A stretch of DNA of 64,000 nucleotides from assembly GCA_030847615.1 (NCBI GenBank), contig JAUMIR010000002.1, positions 284,870,028 to 284,934,027 on the forward strand, given 5' to 3'. Below are positions 11,871 through 22,692 of the stretch, piece by piece (the first letter of the stretch is position 1; each line of letters starts with the position of its first letter). The position numbers were made by a program, and so were the translations under genes. The notes beneath the pieces are model-generated. The model was not told where the DNA came from and made no database searches. It saw only the letters and a program-made list of their open reading frames with translations. The DNA is from Gambelia wislizenii. Lineage: Eukaryota; Chordata; Lepidosauria; Squamata; Crotaphytidae.

Positions 11871-12455
11871 CAACACTTTGGGAACTGGGGAATACCATGC
11901 AAAAGTCTCACTGCTCTATTACTCTTTCCAGCACAGTTTGCCAACTGTTGAAGAAACCATTTCTTAACCTGGAGACAAATAATTGTATATATTCTTTCCC
12001 TTCCTACTGGTAGTATATTTAAATTGGGAGAGGGTGTCCCAGAATGAATTTTGCGCAAGGGTCCAAAGAAATGGCTGCCACTGCTGAGATATACAGTAAA
12101 ACCAAATGGGTGGAAAAAAGAGACAATAGTGAAAAGACCTGTGGTTGACCTAGAATAGAATAGAACAGAAATGTTTAGGAGAGGCCTCCTGACTAACATC
12201 AAGCACATCCACAAATGTAAGAATGTAAGCTTACAGGCAAGACCTATGTTATTATTTAATTTTTGTACAATCCAATTTATAAATAATTATACTTACTACT
12301 ACATACAAACCACTTAAAAACCAATGCAGAAGAGTAAGTGATCAACACTGGCAACAACCAGGACAAAAAATAACCAAGCTGGGATCCAAACCACATAATT
12401 AGTTCTGTGAAAACTTAGGTGTGTGTTTCTCCAACAGTACTACCCCTTTCTGGTA

Positions 12456-12795
12456 CAAATTGAGTCTCCCTTATCCAAAATGCTTGGGACCAGAGGTATT
12501 TTGGATTTTGGAATATTTTGCATTTTGGAATACTTGCATATACAGAATGAGATATCTTGAAGATGGGACCCAAGTCTAAACACAACATTCATTTATGTTT
12601 CATATACATCTTATACACAGAGCCTGAAGGTAATTTTACACCCAGTGTTTTGAATATTGTTGTGCAAGAAACAAGGTTTGTGTACATTGAGCCATCAGAA
12701 AGCAAAGTTGTCACTATCTCAGCCACCCATGTGGACAATTTTGGATTTTGGAATATTTCAGATTTCAGAATTCCAGATAAGGGAGAATCAACTTG
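12456..12795. mobile_element. TcMar-Tigger-type non-autonomous element
   Basis: The element starts CAAATTGAGTCTCCCTTATC and ends GATAAGGGAGAATCAACTTG, an inverted pair, with TA on each side (12454-12455 and 12796-12797). Just inside lie repeated GGATTTTGGAATAT blocks. The interior (GAGATATCTTGAAGATGGGA, CATATACATCTTATACACAG, ATTGAGCCATCAGAAAGCAA) is strikingly close to a Tigger family I know from mammalian genomes. It has no transposase. Confidence 0.85.
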
Positions 12796-13025
12796 TATAT
12801 GGCAAACTGTGAATGAGAGGGGAGTTTCTGAAGCAATTCAAAAAGGCAAAGCATCTCACTTGGCATGCATAAAATGGCTCTCTAGATATCAGCCCTACAG
12901 AAAAACTCCACAAAATGAAAAAGCCTTCAGATATCCCCTACTACACACTGATGCTGGTTTTGTCACCTATCCTTTGAAACACCTTGGGTTTGTAGACTAT
13001 TCAGTCTAACAGCTATAACTAATAG

Positions 13026-13218
13026 GGTACATCTACACTTTAAGTGCTGTAGCTCCATCCAATGGAATCCTGGGGTTTGTAGCTTTTACAAGGTCTTTAG
13101 CCTTCTTTGCCAAAGAGTGCTGGTGCCTCACAAAACTACAAATCCCAGGATACTGTAGGATGGAGCTATGGTAGTTAAAGTGGAGTCAAACTGCATTATT
13201 TCTACCGTGAAGATGCAC
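13026..13218. mobile_element. MITE related to the element at 45800
   Basis: An inverted-repeat element. TAGCTCCATCCAATGGAATCCTGGGGTTTGTAG-like sequence on the left faces CTACAAATCCCAGGATACTG and AGGATGGAGCTA on the right. TCAAACTGCATTATTTCT near the right end is shared with 45800-46019. The target duplication is not clear. Confidence 0.65.
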
Positions 13219-13837
13219 CTGTAATAGCCTTATGAGACTTAAGTAAGCTGCCTTGAAGCCTCCTTCCTGAAGAGATGGTTAACCTGTGTCTTGGACCTGA
13301 AATATCTGCTCATAGAAAACAAGTTCACAAAAGCGAAAGGGCCTATTGTCCGTTGTCTCTTTGATATGCTTGTTTTCTGTGTCTAAGGATATTTTTCCTC
13401 TGTTATTGAACATACTATAATATCAGTCCTCACCTCCGGTCTGAAGTGTTATAATCTATTCTCAACAGAGGATAGCCACTTCAGTAAGAATCAAGCTGCT
13501 GGAGAGCGAAAAGTTGAAAATGTCATTTGTTCTCTCTATGAACTTTGCAAGATAGAAGTCAGCGAAAGTGAAATGTTGCCCAGTGCAATGGATTGCTAAT
13601 GGCAGTTACAATAACCTTCACAGCAGACGCATAAACAGCTACATTGAAAGGAAACTCCAGAAATGTAAGGGAAACACCTTGTGAGCATGGCCTGAACATT
13701 TCTATCCAGCAAAATGTGTAAGAGAGCGTGCAAAATAATATAAGGTAGCTGCTTTGGTCATTCAAGTGGAACCACAGCCTCCAAACATACCTAATAAGAT
13801 CACCTGTTTTGTTAACATGCACCATTTGTATTTAATA

Positions 13838-14069
13838 CAGTGTCCCTCCGTATCCACGGATTTGGTATCCACAGATATAAGTATTCACAGCTTGAAAATA
13901 TTCTTTAAAAAATAATAATCCAAAAAGCAAACCTTGATTTTGCCATCTTATATAAGGGACACCATTTTGCTATGCCGTTGCATATAATGGGACTTGAGTA
14001 TTCACGGATTTGGGTATCCATGGGGGGGGGTCCTGGAACCAAACCCCAGCGAATATGAAGGGACAACTG
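13838..14069. mobile_element. Tigger-like MITE with TA duplication
   Basis: Starts CAGTGTCCCTCCGTATCCAC and ends GCGAATATGAAGGGACAACTG, with TA at 13836-13837 and 14070-14071. The interior has TATAAGGGACACCATTTTGC. It belongs to the same group as the elements at 33324 and 38287. Confidence 0.85.
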
Positions 14070-14579
14070 TACTAAAGTTTACATCTAGCTCCTCCCAATT
14101 TTGCTGATATACAATAATTTGATATAAATAATGCTAACAATACATGTATACTAATCCTATATTAAACGTGAAGACAATCTAATCTAGAAACCAGATCTTC
14201 ATACCTGCAATAATTCCATTTTTCCCTGGAAAAATCATGAAAAATCACACACCCCCGCCCCATCTAGTCATTGTGGAAAAATTATGAGTAGAACTGGGAA
14301 AGCACCATACTATCTTCTGCTGCTGCTGTGACTGTTTTTAACAAAAAGTACTTTTTAAAAATTGCCGTGGGCCCTTTAAGAGGCTGGGAGGAAGCCAGGA
14401 GCTGTCAGTTTGATTTTGATCTTCAGTTGTCAGTAGGTGGCAGTATTAAGGCCTTTTGGGGAGCTAAGGGGAGGACCTATGACACCATGCTGGTCGAGAG
14501 AATGATGGCTGATTTCAAAGAGATGGTCATGTTAATTTGTTTGACAGGCTGACAACATGCATGCTGGCTTGCTAGCTTA

Positions 14580-14830
14580 CAAAAAGAGCCATTTGTGTAT
14601 TCTTGGTGTGTGCCTGTTTGCGTGCATGAGTGAATGAGAAGGGTGTTGTGTGTAAGAGAAAGAAAGAGGAGGGAAACTGTGTATGTGTGAGAAGTGGGGA
14701 GTGTTTTTGTGTATGTTTGTGTGCCTGTGTATGCACTTGTGTATCTCTGTGTGTGAGAGAGAATAGAAGAAGTGTGTATATAAAAGGAGGGGGTAGTGTG
14801 TTTGTGTATGACGGAAAGATTAGAGTCTGC
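14580..14830. repeat. TG-rich simple-sequence tract
   Basis: A degenerate (TG)n tract with interspersed GAGAGA. It yields Cys/Val-rich spurious ORFs on the plus strand and Thr/His/Ser-rich ones on the minus strand. No gene. Confidence 0.8.
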
Positions 14831-15231
14831 CTCTAAGACAGGAGTGCACCATGGACTACATGTTGCTCTTGGAACCCCAAAGTGTGGCCTTGAAGCCCCC
14901 ACATGCCCCCCTCCCATTATTTTTGCGCTGAATGTTTTATTTTGGCTGGAGCAGATTTTACCAGGTATTTTTTTTTAATGGTGTAACAGGCCTTACTCTG
15001 TATTGACCCTGGAGGCTGTGAGGACTTTAGTTGAATTCATTTAGAGTAGCTAGGTATTCTTGTACAACCTCTTGTAGTTCCCTTACTGCATCATTTGTTT
15101 GATTTGTACTTGGTTGAACACTGTTTTCTTTTTAGGAGAAGACTGAAGGAAAAAGGTTTCAAGCAGTTCTGCCTCACCTTCAGAACCTCACCTACAGAAA
15201 ACCTCACCTACACAATCTCACCTACAGAAAA

Positions 15232-17326
15232 ATGGAAAAAGATATGGTGATTCACACTGAAAGGCAGAAACAAAAATTTGACAAATGCCACAAACACCAA
15301 GAGAAACCCCAGCTGGACATAGCACGGACTATTATCAACCTAACAGAACGGCAACTGTCAAAAGAAGAAACATCCATCCTGTCCAAAGGAGGCAATTTTG
15401 CAGTTACCGTCACCAGAATCCCAGTTGAAGACATCATCGCCCATGTTGAATCTTCCCTCTACCATCTCCCGGAGGAAGAGGCAGAACAGATAACAGGAGA
15501 AACAGATAGGATCCTGAGGAAGGCAAAACCACCCCACAGCAACATAACCATAAAAGAAAGAAAAGCCATCAAGGATCTCAATGCAGACCCAGAAATCATT
15601 ATTCTCCCAGCAGACAAAGACAATGCCACAGTAATCATGGAAACAGAAAAATACAGACAAAAAAATAAGGGAACTCTTGGACCCTGCAACATACAGAAAA
15701 CTCAAGCAAGACCCAACCAGCAAAATCACCAGAAAAACAAACGCCTTGATCAAGAACTCATCAATTCAGCCAACCATATACCAGAATCTATGCAGATCAG
15801 AGGCTCTCCCACCAAGACTATATGGACTTCCCAAGATCCACAAGGATTCCATTCCACTCTGACCCATAGTGAGCGCCACTGGATTCCCCCACCTATGACT
15901 TGGCCAAGTTTCTGGCCACACAGTTGCAATGCCACATAGGACAAACCCCTCACTACATCAAAGACTCAGCTCACTTCATAGAAAAAATCAACAAAATCGA
16001 ACTGAAAACTAGAGACAGACTGATCAGTTTTGATGTCTCCTTGTTCAACAAAGTCCCCATAATGGACACCATGGCACTCATACAACAAATATTTCCTGAG
16101 GACATCACAGCCTTGTTTAAACACTGCCTCACCACAAGCTACTTCCAGTGGGACAACAAATTCTATGAACAGATAGATGGGGTAGCCATGGGCAGCCCCC
16201 TGAGCCCAGTGATAGCAAACTTTTACATGGAAAATTTTGAAAAGCAAGCCTTGGAAACAGCACCAAAAAAGCCGACAACATGATTCCGATATGTGGATGA
16301 CACTTTCACCATTTGGAACCATGGAGAAGAAGATTTGGTCTCGTTCCTGAACCACCTGAACAGCATCGACCCAAATATCCAATTCACGATGGAAAAAGAG
16401 AAGGAAGGAACACTGACATTCCTGGATGTCCTAGTCATCCGCAAACCAAACCAATGGTTGGACCACAAGGTATACAGAAAACCCACACACACAGACAGAT
16501 ACCTACACAAGAACTCCAATCATCACCCAGGACAAAAAAGAAGCACAATAAAAACATTGGTAACCGTGCAAAAAAGATCTGTGAACCCCACTACCTGGAG
16601 GATGAACTGAGGCACCTAAACTGGGCCCTACAGGCTAATGGTTACTCCAGATCAGACATTACAAGAGCAGCCAGACCCAGAAAAAAAACACAGGAATGAA
16701 GAAGAAAAACAGCCACCCAAAGGGAAGGTATTTTTACCATACATCAAAGGAGTCACAGACAGAATAGGGAAACTGATGAGGAAAAAACAACCTCCAAACA
16801 ATCTATAGACCAACCAAAAAAATCCAAGAAATGCTATGCTCAGCAAAGGACAAAAGAGACCCTCTCACAGCTGCAGGAGTTTACCGCGTACCGTGCAGCT
16901 GTGGGCAAGTTTACATAGGGACCACTAAACACAGTGTGCAAACACAAATCAAGGAACATGAGAGACGCTGCAGACTGGGCCAGCCAGAAAAAATCAGCAG
17001 TAGCAGGACTTGGACAAAAAATGCTTGGACAAAAAATGCTATTTGAAAACACAGAAATTCTAGACCAGGCCAACAACTATCATGTCAAAATACACAGAGA
17101 AGCTATTGAAACCCACAAACACCTGGACAACTTCAACAGGAAAGAAAAAACCCTAAAAGTAAACAAAATCTGGCTCCCAGTTTTGAAGAACAATAGAATA
17201 AAAACTCAACACTTACAAAAGAATTCCACCCAGGCACAGGAGGATTCCCAGCAGATAATGGCCCATCAACCAACTATTAGCCAAACAGACACTAACGAGC
17301 CTTGCATTTCTATACCCAGAAACTAA
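15232..17326 (+). pseudogene. PLE ORF: reverse transcriptase plus GIY-YIG endonuclease (broken)
   Basis: Frame 1 from 15232 carries the charged N-terminal region up to about 15660 (EIIILPADKDNATVIME). Frame 2 has LYGLPKIHKD near 15840. Frame 3 from about 15860 carries RT core motifs: DRLISFDVSLF, GVAMGSPLSPVIANFYME and, after an in-frame TGA at 16281-16283, FRYVDDTF with the catalytic YVDD. The thumb region shifts frame near 16520. GVYRVPCSCGQVYIGTTKHS at about 16880-16935 is the GIY-YIG nuclease core, preceded by Cys residues. A further frameshift near 16980 leads into the C-terminus. At least three frameshifts and one nonsense codon separate the parts. A 15-bp direct duplication of TTGGACAAAAAATGC lies at about 17010-17040. 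Confidence 0.92.
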
Positions 17327-17411
17327 CCATTCAATTACACAAGTTTACATATACTCCCCTACAGGGGTTCACAGCATATAAACTCCATATACACACCTAC
17401 CCAACCATTCT

Positions 17412-17450
17412 CTGAGGATGCCAGCCACTGATGCATGCAAAACATCAGAA
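17412..17450 (+). ncRNA. Decayed hammerhead ribozyme motif in the PLE 3-prime end
   Basis: CTGAGGA at 17412-17418 matches the hammerhead CUGANGA core strand. A GCCAGC/GCATGC helix-II-like stem follows, but the second core reads AAAAC-ATC where a functional hammerhead needs GAAAC-GTC. PLEs are known to carry hammerhead ribozymes in their terminal repeats. This copy appears inactive. Confidence 0.55.
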
Positions 17451-17877
17451 AGAAATTATTCCAGAACATGGCCTCACAACCCAGAAAAAACCCAAGGAAA
17501 ATCTATGGATGCCGGCCGTGAAAGCCTTCGACTTCACAGTTTTGCCTTTTCTCTGCCCCTGTTAACATTCCACCATCTCCTCTAGACAGTGGCCTTACTA
17601 CTTCCTCATTCTTGTTTTTGCTTCAAAAACAGCCCATCAAAACAAGTTTTTTTATTATTTTTAATCTCTCTAGCACATCTGAGCTTGTTCTTAGCTGTAT
17701 TCCATCTGACTTTTCCCTGAAAAGTAATTGCTATTCATTTGTATTCCTTTTTTATTATGTCCCCTCCTCCCATTCCTTTTAAATCTCCTCTCCTCTGAAA
17801 GTTCTTTATATTTCCATCCTAGTTTATTTAAACACCTTCCCACTTCTCTCTCTCATTGGTAATGCTTGCAATTGTGC

Positions 17878-18300
17878 CTTCAATTAAAAAAAAAAACAAC
17901 CTCCCATGCATCACAAAGTCTCTTCAATTTCAGCATTTCTGACCATGAGATCTCACTCAGTAGTTCCTTAAGTTTACTGAAATATACTTTCCTAAAGCCC
18001 AGTGTGCATGTCTGTCTACATTTGGCTTCCCCTTCTCTCTGTATAACAAATCCCAAGAGGATTTGGTCACGCCAACCCATGGATTCAACTACTTCTACCC
18101 CAATGAGCAGTTCTTCCCTGTTGGTTAGGATGAGATTCAAGACAGTTGATCCCCTCGTTGCCTCCTCCACCTTCTGGACAATTAAATTGGCTGGCAGGCA
18201 AGTGAACAATTTGTTAGACCTTCCATTCCTGGCACAGCTTGACTTCCAGGAAATTTTAGGGTGGTTGAAATCTCCCATTATTACCAGTCCCAACATGGCA
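17878..18300 (-). pseudogene. CR1-type LINE fragment: C-terminal part of APE domain
   Basis: The minus-strand translation contains VIMGDFNHPKISWKSS, EATRGSTVLNLILTNREELL and GVEVVESMGWRDQILLGFVI. These are hallmarks of the CR1 endonuclease: GDFN catalytic motif, DLILTN block, and an SDH motif here degraded to RDQ. It continues the fragment at 18790-19270, from which it is separated by later insertions. Confidence 0.85.
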
Positions 18301-18404
18301 AAGAAAGGGAGTGGTCTCTGCTTGCACTGATATCCTTCCAGACCACCTTAACTGACAACTGAGACAAAGTGTAAGCCTGTAACTCTACCATCATCACTTT
18401 TCTT

Positions 18405-18535
18405 CTCCTGTATGGTTTTTAACAATTTTGCCTGATGAAGAAAGCCAGTGAAGCTCTGAAAGCTTGCATGATGTATCTTGTGCATTTTAGTTGGCTCAAT
18501 AAAGGTATCCCTGTTTTGTGGATTTTTTTGTATTT
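18405..18535 (+). repeat. Retroelement 3-prime terminus with hammerhead-like core (tentative)
   Basis: CTGATGA at 18432-18438 is followed by a short possible hairpin (AGC...GCT) and GAAA at 18458-18461. Downstream is TTGGCTCAATAAAGGTATCC, a style of terminus I associate with reptile retroelements. The insertion interrupts the CR1 copy. Family uncertain. Confidence 0.35.
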
Positions 18536-18583
18536 TACTGTGTGGCCAACACCACTGCCCCTGAATATATTTCACATTATTAC

Positions 18584-18762
18584 TACTGTTGTTGTTGTGT
18601 GCCTTCAAGTCATTTCTAAACCTATCATTAGGTTTTCTGAGGCTGAGAGTGTGTGACTTGAGCAAGGTCACCCAGTGGGTTTTCATGGGTGAGTGGGGAT
18701 TCGAACCCCAATCTCCAGAGTCATAGTCCAACACTCAAACCACTATGCCATGCTGGCTCCAT
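18584..18762 (-). mobile_element. tRNA-derived SINE, minus orientation
   Basis: Starts (plus strand) with a GTTGTTGTTGTG tail, then TGCCTTCAAGTCATTTCT, CAAGGTCACCCAGTGGGTTTTC and GGGGATTCGAACCCC (inverted B-box), and ends with CCACTATGCCATGCTGGCTCC, the inverted A-box region. Same family as 2268, 31360 and 62560. It lies inside the interrupted CR1. Confidence 0.9.
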
Positions 18763-18789
18763 ATATCTCCTTTTTTAAATGTTTAGCCA

Positions 18790-19270
18790 TGTATTCTATG
18801 AAGGGATCATCCAGTGTTCAGCCTGGTTTGCGGGGGGGGGGGGTCTATAGCAGAGTCCTACCACAATGTCACTGTCATTTCCTTCCCTGCTCTTAACGTG
18901 TTTCCATGCTCTATGTCTTGGATCTCGTCACAGATGTACATAACCTTGACAGATAATGCTACTCCTTTTCTATTTGTTCTGTTTCTTTGGAATACGTTAT
19001 ACGCCCCTGTTACTTCATTCCTAACATGAGATTCATCCCACTTGGCTTCAGTGATATTTGTTAAGAGTTCAAGTTCATCTTGATTATTTCCTATACTAAA
19101 CATAGACATTTAATACCATGGGTCATTCTCTCCAGCTGCTTCCTTGGTTTTTTCCCCACCCATTTGTGGGTTTATGCAGTATCACTCAATTCCCCCTGGA
19201 CCATTGAAGCTATTGTTCCCCAATACTTGGTGTCCCCCTGCTTTCTAGATTCTCTGAGACACAACTCAAT
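18790..19270 (-). pseudogene. CR1-type LINE fragment: N-terminal part of APE domain
   Basis: The minus-strand translation includes NITEAKWDESHVRNEVTGAY, NVFQRNRTNRKGVALSVKV and, in another frame, a VVGLCYRPPPP block. These correspond to the CR1 endonuclease motifs around the catalytic Glu (ITE.WWD), the GYxLFRxDR stretch and the VGxCYRPP motif. A poly-G tract at about 18831-18842 sits within the proline codons. The copy is heavily decayed. Confidence 0.8.
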
Positions 19271-19344
19271 TTGAAGCCCTCTTGATCAGGTTTGTGAGGC
19301 TCCTAGCAAATACATTCTTACAAATTACTGTGTGGTACAACCTA

Positions 19345-20160
19345 TTTCTTGCCAGAAGGGGGCTTGCCGCTAGCTGGCGGGCATCTTTGCGGCCCGACCA
19401 ACACCCCCGGAAAGCCCTCCGGTGCCCTCCCCCCAACCACCCCCTCTGCGGTGGGGGTGTCGGGGAACCGCATGGGCCGACCTGGCAGCCGCCATTTCCC
19501 CCCATCTTCTTTCCAGCCTGCTCTGCGGCTGGGAGGGGCGAGGAGGGGACGGCGGCCAATCAGGGTGGGCCTAACTGGCCCTGATTGGCTGCAGCCACAG
19601 GAGGAGGGTAAGTCATGCGGCCAGCCTCTGGCGTGGCCGGATGACATCACGGAGCAGCGACAGAGCAGTTATAGGGCAGCTCTGTCGCGTCTCCGCCCTC
19701 TTTTGGCCCCAGGGAGTCGAAGACCCACCCACCCACCCTCTGAGTAGAGCACATACCTTGTCGCAATTTGCGGGGCGGCGGATATCATGGGTTGTGATAG
19801 GGCATGAGTTCTAGGGGGCTCTGTCAAGTGCAAGTTCAAGCACTAGCTCAAGTGCCAGTGCAAGTCCAAGTTCAAGGGAGACCCCACCTCTAGTTGTTAA
19901 CCAACAATTGTTTACAGGGGAGGAGAGAGAGTTAAACGGACAGCTTGGCCAGTATCTCTCTCCTCCACAGGAAGTCGGGATTGACCGACCTGTGGTCTTG
20001 ACCCACATGGATGGCATCAAGGAGTAGATCACGACCCATGCATTGCCGCCAACCATGTAGCTTGCAAGTTGCAGCCATTTGTCGCTATAAAACATGTATT
20101 TTACTAACCTGTATTTAACCATGTTTTCTGAAGATGTAACCAAATATAATTGTTACCAAA
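19345..20160. promoter_or_regulatory. CpG-rich, promoter-like patch (origin unknown)
   Basis: This patch stands out from its AT-rich surroundings by many CpGs. It holds facing CCAAT boxes (GCCAATCAG at about 19555, GATTGGCTG at about 19583), GGGAGGGGCGAGG, a TGACATCACG CRE-like site at about 19642 and TTATAGGGC downstream. From about 19825 there is a tandem CAAGTGCAAGTTCAAG-like stretch. A 132-codon ORF at 19349-19747 has GC-driven composition and no domain, so I do not call it a gene. It could be a promoter island or the terminal repeat of a retroelement. Confidence 0.4.
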
Positions 20161-21005
20161 TATACTGTGTGTATCATTCAGGAGGGCGGAGGGGCTATAT
20201 GGTCTGGGTCCACAAATAGTTCTTCATGACAGCACAGACTGCTCCAAGAAGCCAAATCTTTCCCAACAGCACCATCTGTGGAGCCAATTCCACACTTCCA
20301 GTATTCTTCTTTCCCTGCCTGGGGAATGTCCTTCAACTGGAAAAAAGTGATTAAATAATAACTTGTGCCCCTTCAGCTTCCGACCCAGAGTTTCACATTC
20401 CCTTCCAACATGTATGAAGGCTTTATGTACGAAGGCTTTATCATGTAGTATCATTTGTTTCTGTGTGGATCAGAAGGAGGGAGTAACAGTTGGTGAGCTT
20501 GATAAGTCTTGTCAGCCTCTCTGTTACATCATGGATCTTCACCCCAGGGGGACAGCACATCTCTTGAGATATCCTGTCAGCCCTAAACACCACTGCCTCT
20601 CAGCAGGGAATCATCTACCACTACCACGTATCTCTTCTTCCTCTGGGAACTGACAGGAATATTACCACCCACAGAATCCTCTAAGGCCATCCCTGTGTTC
20701 TCTGGGGACTGAGACTGTTGTCCTTGTTACTATGCCTTGTAATTGCTGATCAAGGGGAAAGCTTGGAATTGATTGTGTAGCTCCAGACTCACAGCAGGGT
20801 TCCTGATAGTTCTGCTCCTGTGGGTCACATTCTTGCTGTAGGTATAGTTCCTGACATCCTCAGACAAGAAAAGAAACATAACACAGATGCTGCATGTCAC
20901 GGCAGCAGCTCCCTTGTCATCCACATTCAGAGTCTTACTGTACTCCAAAGAAAAGTGGCAAAGCAGCAGGAACATTCCATCTTTCCTGCTGCCTTATCTC
21001 ATGAT
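20161..21005. other. Non-coding stretch, no gene recognised
   Basis: No conserved protein, RNA or clear transposon is visible. Several short ORFs occur on both strands without family signatures. Confidence 0.5.
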
Positions 21006-21010
21006 GTCAG

Positions 21011-21135
21011 TGTTCTGTTGTTCCAGTCCCATGGGGGACCAAGGTAAAATCACGTATTTTTGCTAACCAGAAAAATCCATTTGCAAAAAGATAAGGTTTT
21101 ACCTTGGTCCCCCACAGGACCGGAACAAAAGAACA
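21011..21135. repeat. Hairpin element with ~38-bp arms
   Basis: TGTTCTGTTGTTCC at 21011 and CCATGGGGGACCAAGGTAAAA face TTTTACCTTGGTCCCCCACAG and GGAACAAAAGAACA, which ends at 21135. The loop is about 21050-21097. No clear target duplication; a MITE remnant is likely. Confidence 0.65.
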
Positions 21136-21144
21136 CCTATATAG

Positions 21145-21330
21145 GCAGTGTCACAGACCTGTGGGCATCCCCTCAAACTTCTTGTAAAACACCCACTCTA
21201 CGTTTCATGAGGTATTTAGAATTCTCTACCAGAGATTTCAAGTGCCTCACCAAGCTACAAAGCACAGGATTCCATAGGATGCAGACATAGCAGTTAAAAC
21301 TGTTCTAACTGTACTATGTGAAAGGAGCCC
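21145..21330. repeat. Fragment of MITE family resembling 13026 and 45800
   Basis: Shares ACCAAGCTACAAAGCACAGG / GATTCCATAGGATGCAGACA and TAGCAGTTAAAACTG with those elements, but the ends are decayed. Confidence 0.5.
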
Positions 21331-21339
21331 TTATTCACC

Positions 21340-22687
21340 TACACAGATGAATACCTGTAGTCTGAAGCAGGACAAACAAGAATTTTACTGCCTGACAGAA
21401 GGGTGGGCACTGATGAACCACAGCTCTCTAAGTTCTTATTCAGCATGAACCAAATAAAATTCTCAGCTATCTGCACTGACCAAATTCAAGAGGTACAGCT
21501 ATTTCCAGCCTGGGGAGCGTTGTGTTCTACTTGCCTGATGTGTAGCTCTTGAAGATGCCCATGACAGGGAAAACAGTAGCCCTTATTCAGCACCAGGTTG
21601 AACACACAAGGATTCAGACCTAGACTTTTAAGACCTAAGCATTAACTAATTTGCCTGAAGGGGCAAACCTGACAGTTCAGCTTTTCCCCACATTCAGTTT
21701 TGTTCAAGTTCTTTCCTTTTTTACTATGAAGAAATTTGTGAATTCTTGCATCAAAATGTTTAATAAAAAGAAATTCTCAACTAGTTCTTTTGTGTGCTAG
21801 AACTCTGAGAAACCACCAGGACAAAATACTAGAACAGAGAGTCTTTGTACTTCAGGAAGTACATCCATTGAAACATGGAGCATACATGTGCACTGATTAA
21901 GTCACAGTGCTAGGAATTGTGATGCATGGTTATGTGATCCTTTTTGTGCTGATCTAATCAATGGGCAGATGCTCAAGGTATATATTCAAATGATGTTGAC
22001 TGGTTAAGTCAGCATGCTGCTCATGTGCAACAATTTAAATAAAAATCAAAAATCAAAAACAGAAGAACTGTGATTGCAAGTGTACCAGTGCCACTCTGAA
22101 ATGACAAATAAGAAAAATCAGATAATAATTACTTTAAATCCTGAGAGAAATTCAAATGAGGAGAGTTTCACAAGCTTCTCCACAAAGTTCTCGCACACCA
22201 AGGAAGGAAGTCCTATTTTTATCATGTGGGAAGGAACCTTGTAGGTTTTATGTAATAACAGCCTTTCTCTGTTACATTTCTCCATGAGGCCTGTGTAATT
22301 CTATGTGAAAGTTAAAATAAATAATGTTATAAGGGCAATTTATGAGCTTGGCAAGCAAGTGAAAACCCATCCAATGGAGAACGGAAGGAAACAATCCCAA
22401 CCGTGCCTGGGGACATCCTTTTTGGCACTGGATAGCCCACTGCTGTACAAACACTGGGTAGGTTTATCATTCAACAGCATTTCAGGCGTCAACTATAAAA
22501 CTAATGCAACCAAACAGCACACAAGTCAGCTGTAGTGAACTGAAGTGCAGACAATCACAGGGGAAGCAACTTATTGCTTCATGTTAATCCTCCTCTGAAT
22601 TCCAAGGAAAGAGGGTCCACATGGTAACTCAAAGGCACACCACACATTGATTATAATTATCTATACATTATCTCCAATCATGCTGAT
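21340..22687. other. Non-coding stretch before the copia insertion
   Basis: No gene or clear repeat is visible. The sequence runs directly into the GACAC target at 22688-22692. Confidence 0.5.
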
Positions 22688-22692
22688 GACAC

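Larger units (their letters stand above)
15120..17541 (+). mobile_element. Penelope-like element (PLE), decayed copy
   Basis: The element encodes, in order, an N-terminal region, a PLE-type reverse transcriptase and a GIY-YIG endonuclease, then a 3-prime terminal sequence with a hammerhead-like fold. The 5-prime end is approximate. It ends near the CTATGGATGCCGGCCGTGAA motif followed by AAGCCTTCGAC, a terminus typical of vertebrate PLEs. A second copy of part of this terminus lies at 41102-41280. Multiple frame breaks show that the copy is dead. Confidence 0.9.

Noticed and set aside
12557..13009. 150-codon ORF on the plus strand
   Set aside because: It runs through the Tigger-type element at 12456-12795; repeated FGFW/FWN motifs come from GGATTTTGGAATAT repeats, not a protein.
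14477..14917. 146-codon Thr/His-rich ORF on the minus strand
   Set aside because: Translation of a degenerate (CA)n tract.
17878..19270. Possible host nuclease gene (endonuclease-like motifs)
   Set aside because: The motifs are those of CR1 LINE endonuclease, in broken frames and interrupted by a SINE.
19349..19747. 132-codon ORF in GC-rich DNA
   Set aside because: Pro/Arg/Gly composition follows from GC bias, overlapping ORFs exist on the opposite strand, and no domain or splice context supports it.
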